Positions 32,761 to 41,125 of a stretch of 64,000 bases of DNA are shown here, one piece after another. The notes beneath the pieces were generated by a model, which made no database searches, was not told where the DNA came from, and saw nothing but the letters and a program-made list of their open reading frames with translations. The stretch is from Janthinobacterium aquaticum (GTDB lineage Bacteria; Pseudomonadota; Gammaproteobacteria; Burkholderiales; Burkholderiaceae_D). The translations under genes and the position numbers were made by a program. Location: NCBI RefSeq assembly GCF_009208565.1, contig NZ_WFLK01000016.1, positions 62,001 to 126,000 of the forward strand, in the 5' to 3' direction. Each line of letters opens with the position of its first letter. The stretch's first letter is position 1.

Positions 32761-33699
32761 ATGGAAGCACTTAATCATTTGCAATCGTTTGTGCTGTCGG
32801 CCGAGTCCGGCAGTTTTTCCGCTGCCGCGCGCCGGCTGGGACTCACGCCGGCTGCCGTCAGCAAGAATGTGGCGCGCCTAGAGGGAAATCTTGGACTGCG
32901 ATTGTTCCAGCGCAGCACGCGCAAGCTGACGCTGACCGAGGGCGGCGAGCGCTTCCTGCAGCAGGTGGGCGGCGCGCTGGAGACCTTGCAGAACGCCATG
33001 ACAGACGTGGCCGGCGAGCGCGGCCAGCCGTCCGGCATCCTCAAGATCAGCATGGCGCCGGCGTTCGGGCGGCGTTATGTGCTGCCGCTGCTGGGGCGCT
33101 TTATCGAACGCTATCCGGGCGTGGTGCCTGACTGCCATTTCGATAACCGCCACGTCGACCTGATCGGACAGGGTTTCGATGTGGCCATCGGCGGCGGCAT
33201 CGAACTGACGCCGGGCATGGTGGCGCGCCAGTTCGGCCACGCCTATATCGTCGCTACCGCTTCGCCGGCGTTTATGCAGGGCAGGGTCATGCCGCAGCAT
33301 CCGTCCGAGCTGGCGCAGTTCGACGGCGTAGTGCGCCGTTCGGCCGGTAGCGGACGCCTGCGCAGCTGGATACTGCGCGACGGGCAGGGCGGCGAGGGCG
33401 TGGCCGAATGCCGGCCGCGTGCCATCCTGGACGACCCGGAAGCGATGGCGCAGGCGGCCATCGACGGCCTGGGCGTGGCGCTGCTGCCTACGCCACACGC
33501 CCAGCCCCATCTGCGTAGCGGCGCGCTGATACGCCTGCTGCCCGGCTGGTGTGCCGATTCCGGCCCGCTGTCGATCTACTACCCGAGCAAAAAACTGCTG
33601 CCGGCCAAGACGCGCGTGTTTGTCGACTTCCTGCTGGCGCAGTTTGAAGAGAGCGGCTTTGCCGCGCAGATGCAAGCCGATTCACGTAGGTCGGATTAG
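32761..33699 (+). CDS. LysR family transcriptional regulator
   Basis: A 312-residue LysR protein of the CrgA/DmlR-like group: ALNHLQSFVLSAESGSFSAA, ARRLGLTPAAVSKNVARLEG, then RLFQRSTRKLTLTEGG. The effector domain runs from about residue 90 to 295. It likely controls the divergent SDR gene. The last codons (Arg-Arg-Ser-Asp-stop) come from the dispersed palindrome that begins at 33686, so the natural C-terminus may have been changed by repeat insertion. Confidence 0.88.
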   Translation: MEALNHLQSFVLSAESGSFSAAARRLGLTPAAVSKNVARLEGNLGLRLFQRSTRKLTLTEGGERFLQQVGGALETLQNAMTDVAGERGQPSGILKISMAPAFGRRYVLPLLGRFIERYPGVVPDCHFDNRHVDLIGQGFDVAIGGGIELTPGMVARQFGHAYIVATASPAFMQGRVMPQHPSELAQFDGVVRRSAGSGRLRSWILRDGQGGEGVAECRPRAILDDPEAMAQAAIDGLGVALLPTPHAQPHLRSGALIRLLPGWCADSGPLSIYYPSKKLLPAKTRVFVDFLLAQFEESGFAAQMQADSRRSD

Positions 33700-33837
33700 G
33701 CCCCAAAGGGGCCGTAATCCGACAACATTGTTGGCCTCAGCGATGTTGTCGGATTACACGCTTTGCGCTGGTACGGCGCCATTGATGCTTGTGGTGTTGT
33801 CGGATTACGGCCCCCTCGGGGGCCTAATCCGACCTAC
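33686..33837. repeat. GTAGGTCGGATTA-type palindromic repeat, long form
   Basis: A 152-base inverted element between convergent genes. GTAGGTCGGATTAGG (left) and CCTAATCCGACCTAC (right) are the outer arms; GCCCC/GGGGC hairpins and repeated TTGTCGGATTAC units lie inside. Both flanking genes end within it in the same peptide RRSD and TAG stop. It is the same family as 11464-11559 but with an extra internal unit. Confidence 0.88.
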
Positions 33838-34969
33838 GGTGGTCATCCGACGCTGCGACGAGTCGTAACAAGGTAATTTCCGCCGGCGCGCCGATACGCT
33901 TGGGCGGGCCCCAGTAGCCGGTGCCGCGGCTGACGTACACCGACAGCGTCTCCAGCTTGTGCAGGCCGGCGACATACGGCTGCTGCAGTGGCACGAACAA
34001 ATTCCAGGGCCAGAACTGGCCGCCGTGGGTGTGGCCCGACAGCTGCAGGTCGAAGCCGGCCGCCAGCGCTGACGGCGCCGTGCGCGGCTGGTGGGCCAGC
34101 AGGATGCGCGGAATGATGTCGGGCGCGCCGGCGATGGCGCGCTGCGGGTCGCTGGCCTGGGCCGGGTCGAAGTGGCCGGCGCTGTAGTCGGTCACGCCGG
34201 CCAGCACCAAACGGCTGCCCGCGTGCTCGATCACCACATGTTCATTCATCAGCACGCGCAAGCCCAGGCGGCGGAACTCGGCTACCCACGGCGCGGCGCC
34301 CGCATAGTATTCATGGTTGCCCGTGACCAGAAACACGCCGTCGCGCGCGGCCAGCGTGCCCAGTGGTGCCGTATGTTGTCCCAGCTGCGCCACCGTGCCG
34401 TCGACCACGTCGCCGGTAATGGCGATCAGATCGGCCTGCAGGCCGTTGGCACGCGCCACCATCGCCTCGACCCAGCGCCGCTTGATGGTGGCGCCCACAT
34501 GGATGTCGCTCAGTTGCACGATGCGGTAGCCGTGCAGCGCCGGCGGCAGTCCTGCAATCGGCACATCGACGCGGCGCACGCGGGCCACGCGGCGCGCATT
34601 GACAAAGCCGATCACGGTTGCGAGCAGGGCCAGTGCCAATACGAGTAGCGCCGACGCCTGCGCGTGGGCGCGTGTGGCAGGCCACAGCAGCAGCGCCTCG
34701 CGCAGCAGGGCCAGCACGAACAGCGACGAGAAAAAGCCCATGCAGATCGAGCCGGCCCACGACAGCCGGTCGGCCACGGTATTGTCGCTGGTGACGGCGC
34801 GCGCAAAGATCGTCATCGGCATCAGCATGGTCGAGGCCAACAGCACCAGCGCGCACAGCAGCGTGGCCGTCAGCGGCAGCTGCAAGGCGGGCAGCAGGAA
34901 GTAGCCGAGCAGGGCGTGCAGCGCGCCCAGGATCATGGTGATACGCAGCAGTGGAGTACGGGAAGTCAT
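33824..34969 (-). CDS. Membrane-anchored metallophosphoesterase (YkuE-like)
   Basis: A 381-residue protein. Three or four N-terminal helices (about 5-25, 30-55, 70-90, 105-130) precede a calcineurin-like phosphoesterase domain with all metal motifs: LSDIHVG, GDVVDG, GNHEYY, and GHTHGGQFWPWN. Relatives (YkuE, YaeI) act on phosphoesters at the membrane face, including UDP-sugars or lipids. I start at 34969 (MTSRTPLL); the stop TAG and C-terminal RRSD come from the repeat. It begins one base after the stop of the solute-binding protein gene, so the two are probably an operon. Confidence 0.87.
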   Translation of the reverse strand: MTSRTPLLRITMILGALHALLGYFLLPALQLPLTATLLCALVLLASTMLMPMTIFARAVTSDNTVADRLSWAGSICMGFFSSLFVLALLREALLLWPATRAHAQASALLVLALALLATVIGFVNARRVARVRRVDVPIAGLPPALHGYRIVQLSDIHVGATIKRRWVEAMVARANGLQADLIAITGDVVDGTVAQLGQHTAPLGTLAARDGVFLVTGNHEYYAGAAPWVAEFRRLGLRVLMNEHVVIEHAGSRLVLAGVTDYSAGHFDPAQASDPQRAIAGAPDIIPRILLAHQPRTAPSALAAGFDLQLSGHTHGGQFWPWNLFVPLQQPYVAGLHKLETLSVYVSRGTGYWGPPKRIGAPAEITLLRLVAASDDHRRSD

Positions 34970-34970
34970 G

Positions 34971-35774
34971 TCAAAGTTCCTGGCCTGGTGTGCCCAGATA
35001 GGCGGTGGTAATGCGGGCGATGCTGCCGTCCTGGCGCATCTGTTTGAGCACGCGGTCAAAGGCGCTGGCCAGTTCCGGCGAGGCAGCGCTCTTGCGAAAC
35101 ACGATAAAGGTGTCGAAGTGCGTCAGCGCCGGCGAGACGGGCACGATGCCGGCGAGTTTGAGTTGCTTGACGGTGTACAGGCCCACGCTGCTGTTGGCCA
35201 GCACGGCGTCGACCCGGTGCAGCGCCAGTTTCTGGAAGTTGGCCGTGTCGGTGGACACTTCAGCGAGCGTCCAGCGTCCTTCGGCAGCGCCCTGCGCCAC
35301 GGCGTCGGGCAGGCGAAAACCGGCGCGCACGCCGATCACCTTGCCGGCCATGTCTTCCAGGCGCACGGCAGGCTGCGCAACGCCGGGCTGGCGCACGAAC
35401 AGCACATATTCGGTCGGTTGCAGCGGTACCTTGCCGTATTCCAGATAGCGCTCGCGCTCCGGCGTACGGCTCATGGCAAAGGCGCAGTCGACGGCGCCCT
35501 GCGGCTTGGCCAGTTCGGTTTCCAGGCGCCGCCACGGCATGGCGCGAAATTCGATGGCGATCCCCAGCCGGCTGGCCGCCTCGCGCAGCACGTCGACGTT
35601 CAGCCCTTCGATGCGCGCGCCGTTCTGCATGAAGTACGGCGCAAAAATATCATCATGGCAGACCAGTCGTGCCGGCAATGCCTGCGCGGCCGCTGGCGCC
35701 ACCGATCCTGATAACAGGCAAAACAAGGCCGGCGCACACGCGCCCAGCAATTTTTGAAGCCGCAAAATATCCAT
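34971..35774 (-). CDS. Periplasmic solute-binding protein, family 3-like
   Basis: A 267-residue protein with a signal peptide (about 1-30, hydrophobic ALFCLLSGSVAPAAA) and the type 3 binding-protein fold: GLNVDVLREAASRLGIAIEF, PWRRLETELAKPQGAVDCAFAMSRTPERE, and GKVIGVRAGF. No permease or ATPase gene is nearby. Orphan proteins of this type in this bacterial group may feed sensors or distant transporters. It is cotranscribed with the phosphoesterase and lies just downstream of the histidine kinase cluster on the same strand (85 bases), although the kinase genes are upstream on the other side. Confidence 0.83.
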   Translation of the reverse strand: MDILRLQKLLGACAPALFCLLSGSVAPAAAQALPARLVCHDDIFAPYFMQNGARIEGLNVDVLREAASRLGIAIEFRAMPWRRLETELAKPQGAVDCAFAMSRTPERERYLEYGKVPLQPTEYVLFVRQPGVAQPAVRLEDMAGKVIGVRAGFRLPDAVAQGAAEGRWTLAEVSTDTANFQKLALHRVDAVLANSSVGLYTVKQLKLAGIVPVSPALTHFDTFIVFRKSAASPELASAFDRVLKQMRQDGSIARITTAYLGTPGQEL

Positions 35775-35859
35775 CCCAGTTGGCTCGAAACCGTCGTGTT
35801 TCGCACGGCCCGATTATAGTCGAAGCCGCTTACGGTTTCATGACAGGCGCCGGCGGATC

Positions 35860-37380
35860 CTACTTGCCGAGATGGATGCCCAGGCTGGCCAGCTTGCCGA
35901 AGTCGACCGGCTTGGCGAAATGCTCGTTGAAGCCGGCGTCGAGCGCGGCGCGGCGGTCGTGTTCCTGGCCGTAGCCGGTCAGCGCCACCAGCACGAACGT
36001 CTGGGCGATAGGCAGCTGGCGCAGCTTGCCGGCGACCTCGTAGCCGCTCATGTCGGGCAGGCCGATATCGAGAAATACCAGGTCCGGCTGCAGATCCTGC
36101 ACCCGTTCGATCGCTTGCGCACCGGTATAGGCCGTCTGCACCACATGGCCATCGAGTTCGAGCAGTTCGGCCAGCGTGTCGGCCGCATCTTCATTGTCGT
36201 CGACCACCACGATACGCTTGGCGGTACTGGCGCGCGCGTCTGCAGCAGCAGGGGCTGCCGGCGACGCCTCGGCCAGGTCCAGCGGCAGCACGATTTCAAA
36301 GGTGCTGCCTTGGCCCACGCCGCTGCTGTTGACGCTGACCTGGCCGCCATGCAGTTCGACCAGGTTGCGCACCAGCGACAGGCCGATGCCCAGCCCGTCC
36401 TGTACCCTGTCCGGTGCATGGCCGCTTTGTGCGAACAGCCCGAAAATGGCGTCGATGCTGTCGGCGGCGATGCCGATACCGTTGTCGGCCAGGCGCAAGA
36501 TGACGTTGTCGCCGGCACGCTGCGCGGACAAGCCGATCACCCCGCCCGGCGGCGTAAATTTGGCCGCATTGAGCAGCAGGTTCGAGACGATCTGCGACAG
36601 GCGCACCGGGTCGCCGCGCACCCACAGATCGTCTTCGGGCAGATCCACGCTCAAGGTGTGGCCGCGCGTGGTGATCATGTGCGAACTCGTTTCGAGCGCA
36701 CTGCCGACAAAGCCGGCCACGCTCACGCGTGCCCACTGCAGCGAGATCTTGCCCTGGGAAATACGCGACACGTCCAGCAGGTCGTCCACCAGCCGCACCA
36801 GATGGTCGGTATGGCGCCCGATGGTGCGCCGTGCATTGTCCTGCACTGCCGGCACGTCGGGATCGAGCTTGCACAGCAGCGCCAGGGCAGTACGGATGGG
36901 TCCCAGCGGGTTGCGCAGTTCATGTGCCAGCGTGGCCAGAAATTCGTCCTTGCGGCGGTCCACTTCACGCAGCTCGCGCTCGACCCGGCCCAGGCGCAGC
37001 AGCGCCTTGACGTTGGCCACGAGTTCATCGGGCTCGATCGGTTCGACCAGGTAGTTGTCGGCGCCGCCATCGAGCGCGCGGATCTTGTCGGCCGTACCGA
37101 TAAAGGATGCCGAGGTCTGCAGGATCAGAATGGTGTTGGTCTCTTCGCCTTCCTTGAGCTGGCGGCATACCTCCAGGCCATTGATATCGGGCAGCTTGAC
37201 GTCGAGCAGGATCAGGCTGGGCCGGTCGGCGCGTGCGCGTACCAGCGCCTCGCCGCCGCTCGACGCCTCGATCACGGTAAAACCGGCGCGCGTGAGGATG
37301 CGGGTCTTGGCATAGCGCGCGCCGTCGCTGTCATCGACATTGAGAATCAAGGCATCTTGATAGGCGTTAGTTTGAGGCAT
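35860..37380 (-). CDS. Hybrid histidine kinase REC-HisKA-HATPase-REC
   Basis: A 506-residue soluble phosphorelay protein. REC1 about 8-130 with Asp60 (LILLDVKLPDINGLEV); HisKA 140-205 with His153 in LAHELRNPLGPI; HATPase about 255-370 with N-box NLLLNAAKF, DNGIGI and GLGIGLSLVR; REC2 about 388-505 with Asp438 (VFLDIGLPDMSGYEV) and Lys490. REC1 has Glu113 (YLVEPIEP) where a conserved Lys is expected. There is no DNA-binding domain, so the output must be passed on. It overlaps the preceding kinase gene by 14 bases and is last in the stressosome operon. Confidence 0.9.
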   Translation of the reverse strand: MPQTNAYQDALILNVDDSDGARYAKTRILTRAGFTVIEASSGGEALVRARADRPSLILLDVKLPDINGLEVCRQLKEGEETNTILILQTSASFIGTADKIRALDGGADNYLVEPIEPDELVANVKALLRLGRVERELREVDRRKDEFLATLAHELRNPLGPIRTALALLCKLDPDVPAVQDNARRTIGRHTDHLVRLVDDLLDVSRISQGKISLQWARVSVAGFVGSALETSSHMITTRGHTLSVDLPEDDLWVRGDPVRLSQIVSNLLLNAAKFTPPGGVIGLSAQRAGDNVILRLADNGIGIAADSIDAIFGLFAQSGHAPDRVQDGLGIGLSLVRNLVELHGGQVSVNSSGVGQGSTFEIVLPLDLAEASPAAPAAADARASTAKRIVVVDDNEDAADTLAELLELDGHVVQTAYTGAQAIERVQDLQPDLVFLDIGLPDMSGYEVAGKLRQLPIAQTFVLVALTGYGQEHDRRAALDAGFNEHFAKPVDFGKLASLGIHLGK

Positions 37381-39229
37381 GATCTTGATCTCGGTTTGGA
37401 TCGCCCAGCGTGTCACGCTGATGGAGTTCATAGGTGGCCAGCGGCACCCCATTGCGCAGATGCTCGCTGGTGGGGTGGCCGATCAGTGCACGCAGCGTGG
37501 CCAGCAGCTTCTGGCGCGGCAGCGGTTTCAGATAATAGGCGTCGGCGCCCAGCGCCAGTCCCTTGCGCTGGTCGTCCACTTCGGTGGCAACGATGACCGG
37601 TACATCGCGCCGCTGCGGATCGTTTTTGAGTTCGGCCAGCCAGTGCCACGAATCTTCGCCGTGGAGCACGATATCGAGCAGCACCGCCCTCGGTGCTGCG
37701 TGCTGCCACAATTCGACCGCCTCGCGCAGGCTGCGCGCCGGTACCATGCGAAACTCGGTGCCGGCCAGGTATTTTTCGTACAGCAGGCGGATCGGTGGAT
37801 TGTCTTCCACCACCATCACCGGCATGCGACCATCGGACTTGCTGTCGGCCTGCTGCGCCAGTGCGGCCTCCGGCTCCGGCGCGGCGGCATGGTAGACCAG
37901 TGGCAGGGTGACGGAAAACACCGAACCGACGCCGGGCGTACTCTCTACCGCCACCGAGCCTTGCAGTAGCGTGGCCAGGTTGCGGCACAGCGGCAGGCCC
38001 AGGCCGGTGCCCTTGACCTTGCGCTGCAGATGGTTCTCCACCTGGGTAAATTCTTCAAAAATATACGGCAGGTCGGCCTCGCTGATGCCCAGGCCCGTGT
38101 CGGCAACCGAAAAGCGGATTGCCGGCTGGTCCGGCAGCGCCATGGCGCTGACCATGATGGAACCGGCCTCGGTAAATTTCAGCGCATTGGAGATAAAGTT
38201 GCGCAAAATTTGCGACAGCTTGCCCTCGTCGGTCTGCAGGCGCAGGCCCGCTTCAGGTTCGACAAAGGTCAGCGTCAGCGATTCCGAGACCAGCAGCGGG
38301 CGCAGCATGCCGCGCAGGGCGCTGAACAGTTCGGCCACGCTGACATTGCCCGGTGCAATATCGACCTTGCCGGCCTCGATCTTGGCCAGGTCGAGCAGGT
38401 CGTTGACCAGATCGTTCAGGCCGGACGCGCTTTGCAGGATAAACAGCACCTGCTTTTCCTGCTCTTCGCTGAGCTCACCATCGATGCGGTCGAGCAGCAG
38501 CTTGGACAGCGCGCGGATCGAGCTCAATGGCGTGCGGAACTCGTGGCTCATGTTCGACAGGAAGCGCGACTTCATCTGGTCGGCGCGGCGCAGGTGGTCG
38601 GCCTTTTCATCGAGTTCGGCATACAGCGCCACTACGCCGCGGTTGGTGTCTTCCAGTTCGCGTGTCAGCTGCACCAGTTCGTCCTGGCGCGCCTTCAGTT
38701 CAGCCAGGGTACCCATCAGTTCATGGTTCTGCTGCTGCACTTCGGACAGCGTGATATCGGACGGCAGCGCCTGCAGGTCGGCGCCTAGTGCGCCGATACG
38801 GCGGCCATCGAGCAGCGGGGCGCTGCGCGGGAACAGCTTTTGCAGCGTAATGACGGTGCCTTTGCCCGGTGCGCTCTGGATATCGAAGCGGTCCATCAGG
38901 CGCTGCGCACCGATAATGCCCAGGCCCATGCCGGTTGGCGACTGGTACTGGCCGGCCAGGATGCGGTCGAGCTGGGCGATGCCCGGGCCCTGGTCTTCCA
39001 CGCGGATAGCCAGCACCTGCGGCGCCGTGCTGCCCTCGATGGTAAAGTGGATCTTGCCTTTGCCAGCGTAGTTGTACACATTGCGCGCCAGTTCGGACAC
39101 CGCAGTGGCAATGCGCACCTGGTCCTGCGTGCCAAAGCCGCACAGGGCGGCGATCTGGCGCGCGCGCTGGCGCGCACCGACCACTTCGAGTTCATTGCCG
39201 ATATGCGCCGTCAGGATGCGCTGGCTCAT
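37367..39229 (-). CDS. Hybrid kinase with N-terminal RsbT/RsbW-type ATPase, HisKA-HATPase-REC
   Basis: A 620-residue multidomain protein. Residues about 10-135 form a GHKL ATPase of the anti-sigma/RsbT type (SELARNVYNYAG, VEDQGPGI, GMGLGIIGAQRLMD); a coiled coil follows (about 160-215); HisKA has His229 in MSHEFRTPLSS; the second HATPase (about 330-445) shows NFISNALKF, DTGLGI and GTGLGLPLCR; REC (469-585) has Asp519 and Lys568. It could bind stressosome proteins through the first ATPase and autophosphorylate through the second. The start overlaps the SpoIIE gene by 4 bases. Confidence 0.9.
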   Translation of the reverse strand: MSQRILTAHIGNELEVVGARQRARQIAALCGFGTQDQVRIATAVSELARNVYNYAGKGKIHFTIEGSTAPQVLAIRVEDQGPGIAQLDRILAGQYQSPTGMGLGIIGAQRLMDRFDIQSAPGKGTVITLQKLFPRSAPLLDGRRIGALGADLQALPSDITLSEVQQQNHELMGTLAELKARQDELVQLTRELEDTNRGVVALYAELDEKADHLRRADQMKSRFLSNMSHEFRTPLSSIRALSKLLLDRIDGELSEEQEKQVLFILQSASGLNDLVNDLLDLAKIEAGKVDIAPGNVSVAELFSALRGMLRPLLVSESLTLTFVEPEAGLRLQTDEGKLSQILRNFISNALKFTEAGSIMVSAMALPDQPAIRFSVADTGLGISEADLPYIFEEFTQVENHLQRKVKGTGLGLPLCRNLATLLQGSVAVESTPGVGSVFSVTLPLVYHAAAPEPEAALAQQADSKSDGRMPVMVVEDNPPIRLLYEKYLAGTEFRMVPARSLREAVELWQHAAPRAVLLDIVLHGEDSWHWLAELKNDPQRRDVPVIVATEVDDQRKGLALGADAYYLKPLPRQKLLATLRALIGHPTSEHLRNGVPLATYELHQRDTLGDPNRDQDHASN

Positions 39230-40329
39230 GGCAGCTCTCCTGCGGTCAGTTCCAGGTCTTCCGGCGGCATCTGGCGCGCCACCACCACCGACACATCGTC
39301 GCGCTGGCGCGAAAAATCGCGGTACATGACGGCGGCAATCAGGCTCGGATGGCAGCGCAACAGGCCCGGATACAAGTCCAGGTCCCAGCGCGTGTGCAGG
39401 CCGTCCGAATGCATCAGCAGCAGCGAGTCGGCCTGCCACGGATGCACGAATTCCTGCACCTTGCGCAAATTGGTGCCGACGATGCCGTTATGCGACAGCA
39501 GATGGCGCTGATTGCGCTCGTGCCCGTGGCCGATCACGTAGCCGCTGATATTGCCCACGCCGGCAAAGCGCAGCTCACCGCGCCCGGCGTCGATATGCGT
39601 CACCCCCATGGCAGCGCCGCGCGTGCTGCGCAGCGCCCCGTGGGCCAGTTGCAGGAACGACGCCGGCAGTGGCGCCAGGCCCGGCGCCGCCTGTTCGAGC
39701 AGCACGGCCGCCGTTTCCGACGGTTCGGCCGCCAGCGGGCCGTGGCCCAGACCATCGGCCATCATCACCGTGATTTCGTCGGCTTCGCACACGGCATTCC
39801 AGGCGTCGCCGCTGATCTCTTCGGACGCCAGCGGCAGACAGACGGCGCCGACCTGCCACTGCACCGGACGGACAAACACGCCGGCAGCCGGCAGCCCCCA
39901 GATGACCATCAGCAGCACCGTGCCCTGGCCGGGCAGGGTATAGAGGTCGAATTGCTGGCTCAGTCGGCGCATGGCGCCCAGGCCCACGCCATACGAGCCG
40001 GCTGTGGAATGGCCGTCCTGCATGTGGCGCGCCACGTTGCTGATGCCGGGCCCTTTGTCGATCGCCAGCACTTCGATGCCGGCAGCGCCGGCCCGCAAGA
40101 CCTTGCGCAGCAATATCTCGCCGCTGTTGGCGTGCTTGAGGATATTGGTGCCTGCCTCGGTAATAAGGATGGCCAACTGGCCGGTGCGCACTTCGTCAAA
40201 GCCGATGGCGCGCGCCAGCGCATTGCCGGCGCGGCGTGCGGCAGCAACATCGCTGGCCTCGGCAATGACATGTTGTTCCTGCCTGATGTAGTCAGGCCTG
40301 CTGGGCGAAATCATTAAAACAGTTTCCAT
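39226..40329 (-). CDS. SpoIIE-family phosphatase with N-terminal anti-sigma-type ATPase (RsbX role)
   Basis: A 367-residue fusion. Residues about 20-150 resemble an RsbW/RsbT ATPase (LITEAGTNILKHA, DKGPGI, SYGVGLGAMRRLS). Residues about 165-355 are a PP2C-like SpoIIE/RsbX phosphatase with ADGLGHGPLAAEPS, THIDAGRGELRFAGVGN, and SDGLHTRWD for metal binding. In stressosome modules RsbX removes phosphate from RsbS and RsbR to reset the complex. Bacillus RsbX is shorter and has no ATPase domain. Overlaps the RsbT gene by 16 bases. Confidence 0.88.
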   Translation of the reverse strand: METVLMISPSRPDYIRQEQHVIAEASDVAAARRAGNALARAIGFDEVRTGQLAILITEAGTNILKHANSGEILLRKVLRAGAAGIEVLAIDKGPGISNVARHMQDGHSTAGSYGVGLGAMRRLSQQFDLYTLPGQGTVLLMVIWGLPAAGVFVRPVQWQVGAVCLPLASEEISGDAWNAVCEADEITVMMADGLGHGPLAAEPSETAAVLLEQAAPGLAPLPASFLQLAHGALRSTRGAAMGVTHIDAGRGELRFAGVGNISGYVIGHGHERNQRHLLSHNGIVGTNLRKVQEFVHPWQADSLLLMHSDGLHTRWDLDLYPGLLRCHPSLIAAVMYRDFSRQRDDVSVVVARQMPPEDLELTAGELP

Positions 40330-40727
40330 TTCACGATGGTGACGGTGGTACCGGCGCCAGGGGCGGTGTCGATCCTGAAATCATCCGCCAGGCGCTTGGC
40401 GCCACCGAGACCGAGACCGAGGCCGCCGCCGCTGGTAAAGCCGTCCGTCAGCGCTTGTGGAATATCGGGTATGCCGGGGCCTTCGTCGCTGAAACTCATT
40501 TCCAGCCCCTGCTGCGCGCCTTTCTGCACGCGTGCGATGCGCCCTTCGCCACCGCCGCCGTAGCGCAGCGTATTGCGCGCCAGCTCACTGGCGGCCGTAA
40601 TGATTTTGGTCTGCTCGATCAGGCCAAAACCCATGGCGATCATATGCTCGCGTACCTGCTTGCGCAGGCGCACCACGTCTTCGTCCGTATGCAGCGGCAG
40701 CACCAGTTCCTGCGCTGCGGCTAGCAT
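40314..40727 (-). CDS. rsbT: Serine/threonine switch kinase RsbT
   Basis: A 137-residue single-domain GHKL kinase. N-box SELARNTLRYGGGG with Asn52, G1 motif FSDEGPGI with Asp81, and G2 GGLGLGLGGAKRL are the RsbT features. RsbT phosphorylates RsbR and RsbS upon stress and is then released from the stressosome to activate a partner; in Bacillus that partner is RsbU. Here no RsbU homologue is seen, but two further proteins with ATPase/phosphatase modules follow in the operon. Length equals Bacillus RsbT. Start ATG at 40727 is 29 bases after the RsbS stop. Confidence 0.92.
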   Translation of the reverse strand: MLAAAQELVLPLHTDEDVVRLRKQVREHMIAMGFGLIEQTKIITAASELARNTLRYGGGGEGRIARVQKGAQQGLEMSFSDEGPGIPDIPQALTDGFTSGGGLGLGLGGAKRLADDFRIDTAPGAGTTVTIVKWKLF

Positions 40728-40755
40728 GGTGCACCCATCGTCATCAGCATCACAC

Positions 40756-41118
40756 TCAGCTCCACAAACTGCCTCGTTCGAGCAGCTTGATGCCCAGCTC
40801 CACGTTGAGCGCGGTGCTGACGCCTTCGAGGGTCAATCCCAGTTCGACCAGCGTGATGGCAACGGCCGGCTGCATGCCGACCACCACCGTGCGCGCGTCA
40901 AGGATCTTGGCCATTGCCGCCGTATTGCTGATCATGCGGCCGATAAACGAGTCCACGATATCGAGCGCGGAAATGTCGATCAGCACGCCCGTGGCGCGGT
41001 CCTTGACGATGCGCTGCGTCAGGTCGTCCTGCAGCGCCATGGCCAGGCGGTCATGCATGTCCACCTGGATGGTGACCAGCAACAGCCGGCCCATCCGTAA
41101 AATGGGAATCTTGTCCAT
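40756..41118 (-). CDS. rsbS: Stressosome scaffold STAS protein RsbS
   Basis: A 120-residue single STAS-domain protein. KIPILRMGRLLLVTIQ at the N-terminus and GVLIDISALDIVDSFIGRM place Ser57 at the position of the phosphorylated Ser59 of Bacillus RsbS; VGMQPAVAITLVELGL follows. It forms the core of the stressosome with RsbR and holds RsbT until phosphorylated. It starts 7 bases after the RsbR stop. Full-length and no changed key residue seen. Confidence 0.92.
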   Translation of the reverse strand: MDKIPILRMGRLLLVTIQVDMHDRLAMALQDDLTQRIVKDRATGVLIDISALDIVDSFIGRMISNTAAMAKILDARTVVVGMQPAVAITLVELGLTLEGVSTALNVELGIKLLERGSLWS

Positions 41119-41125
41119 GGGCGTC

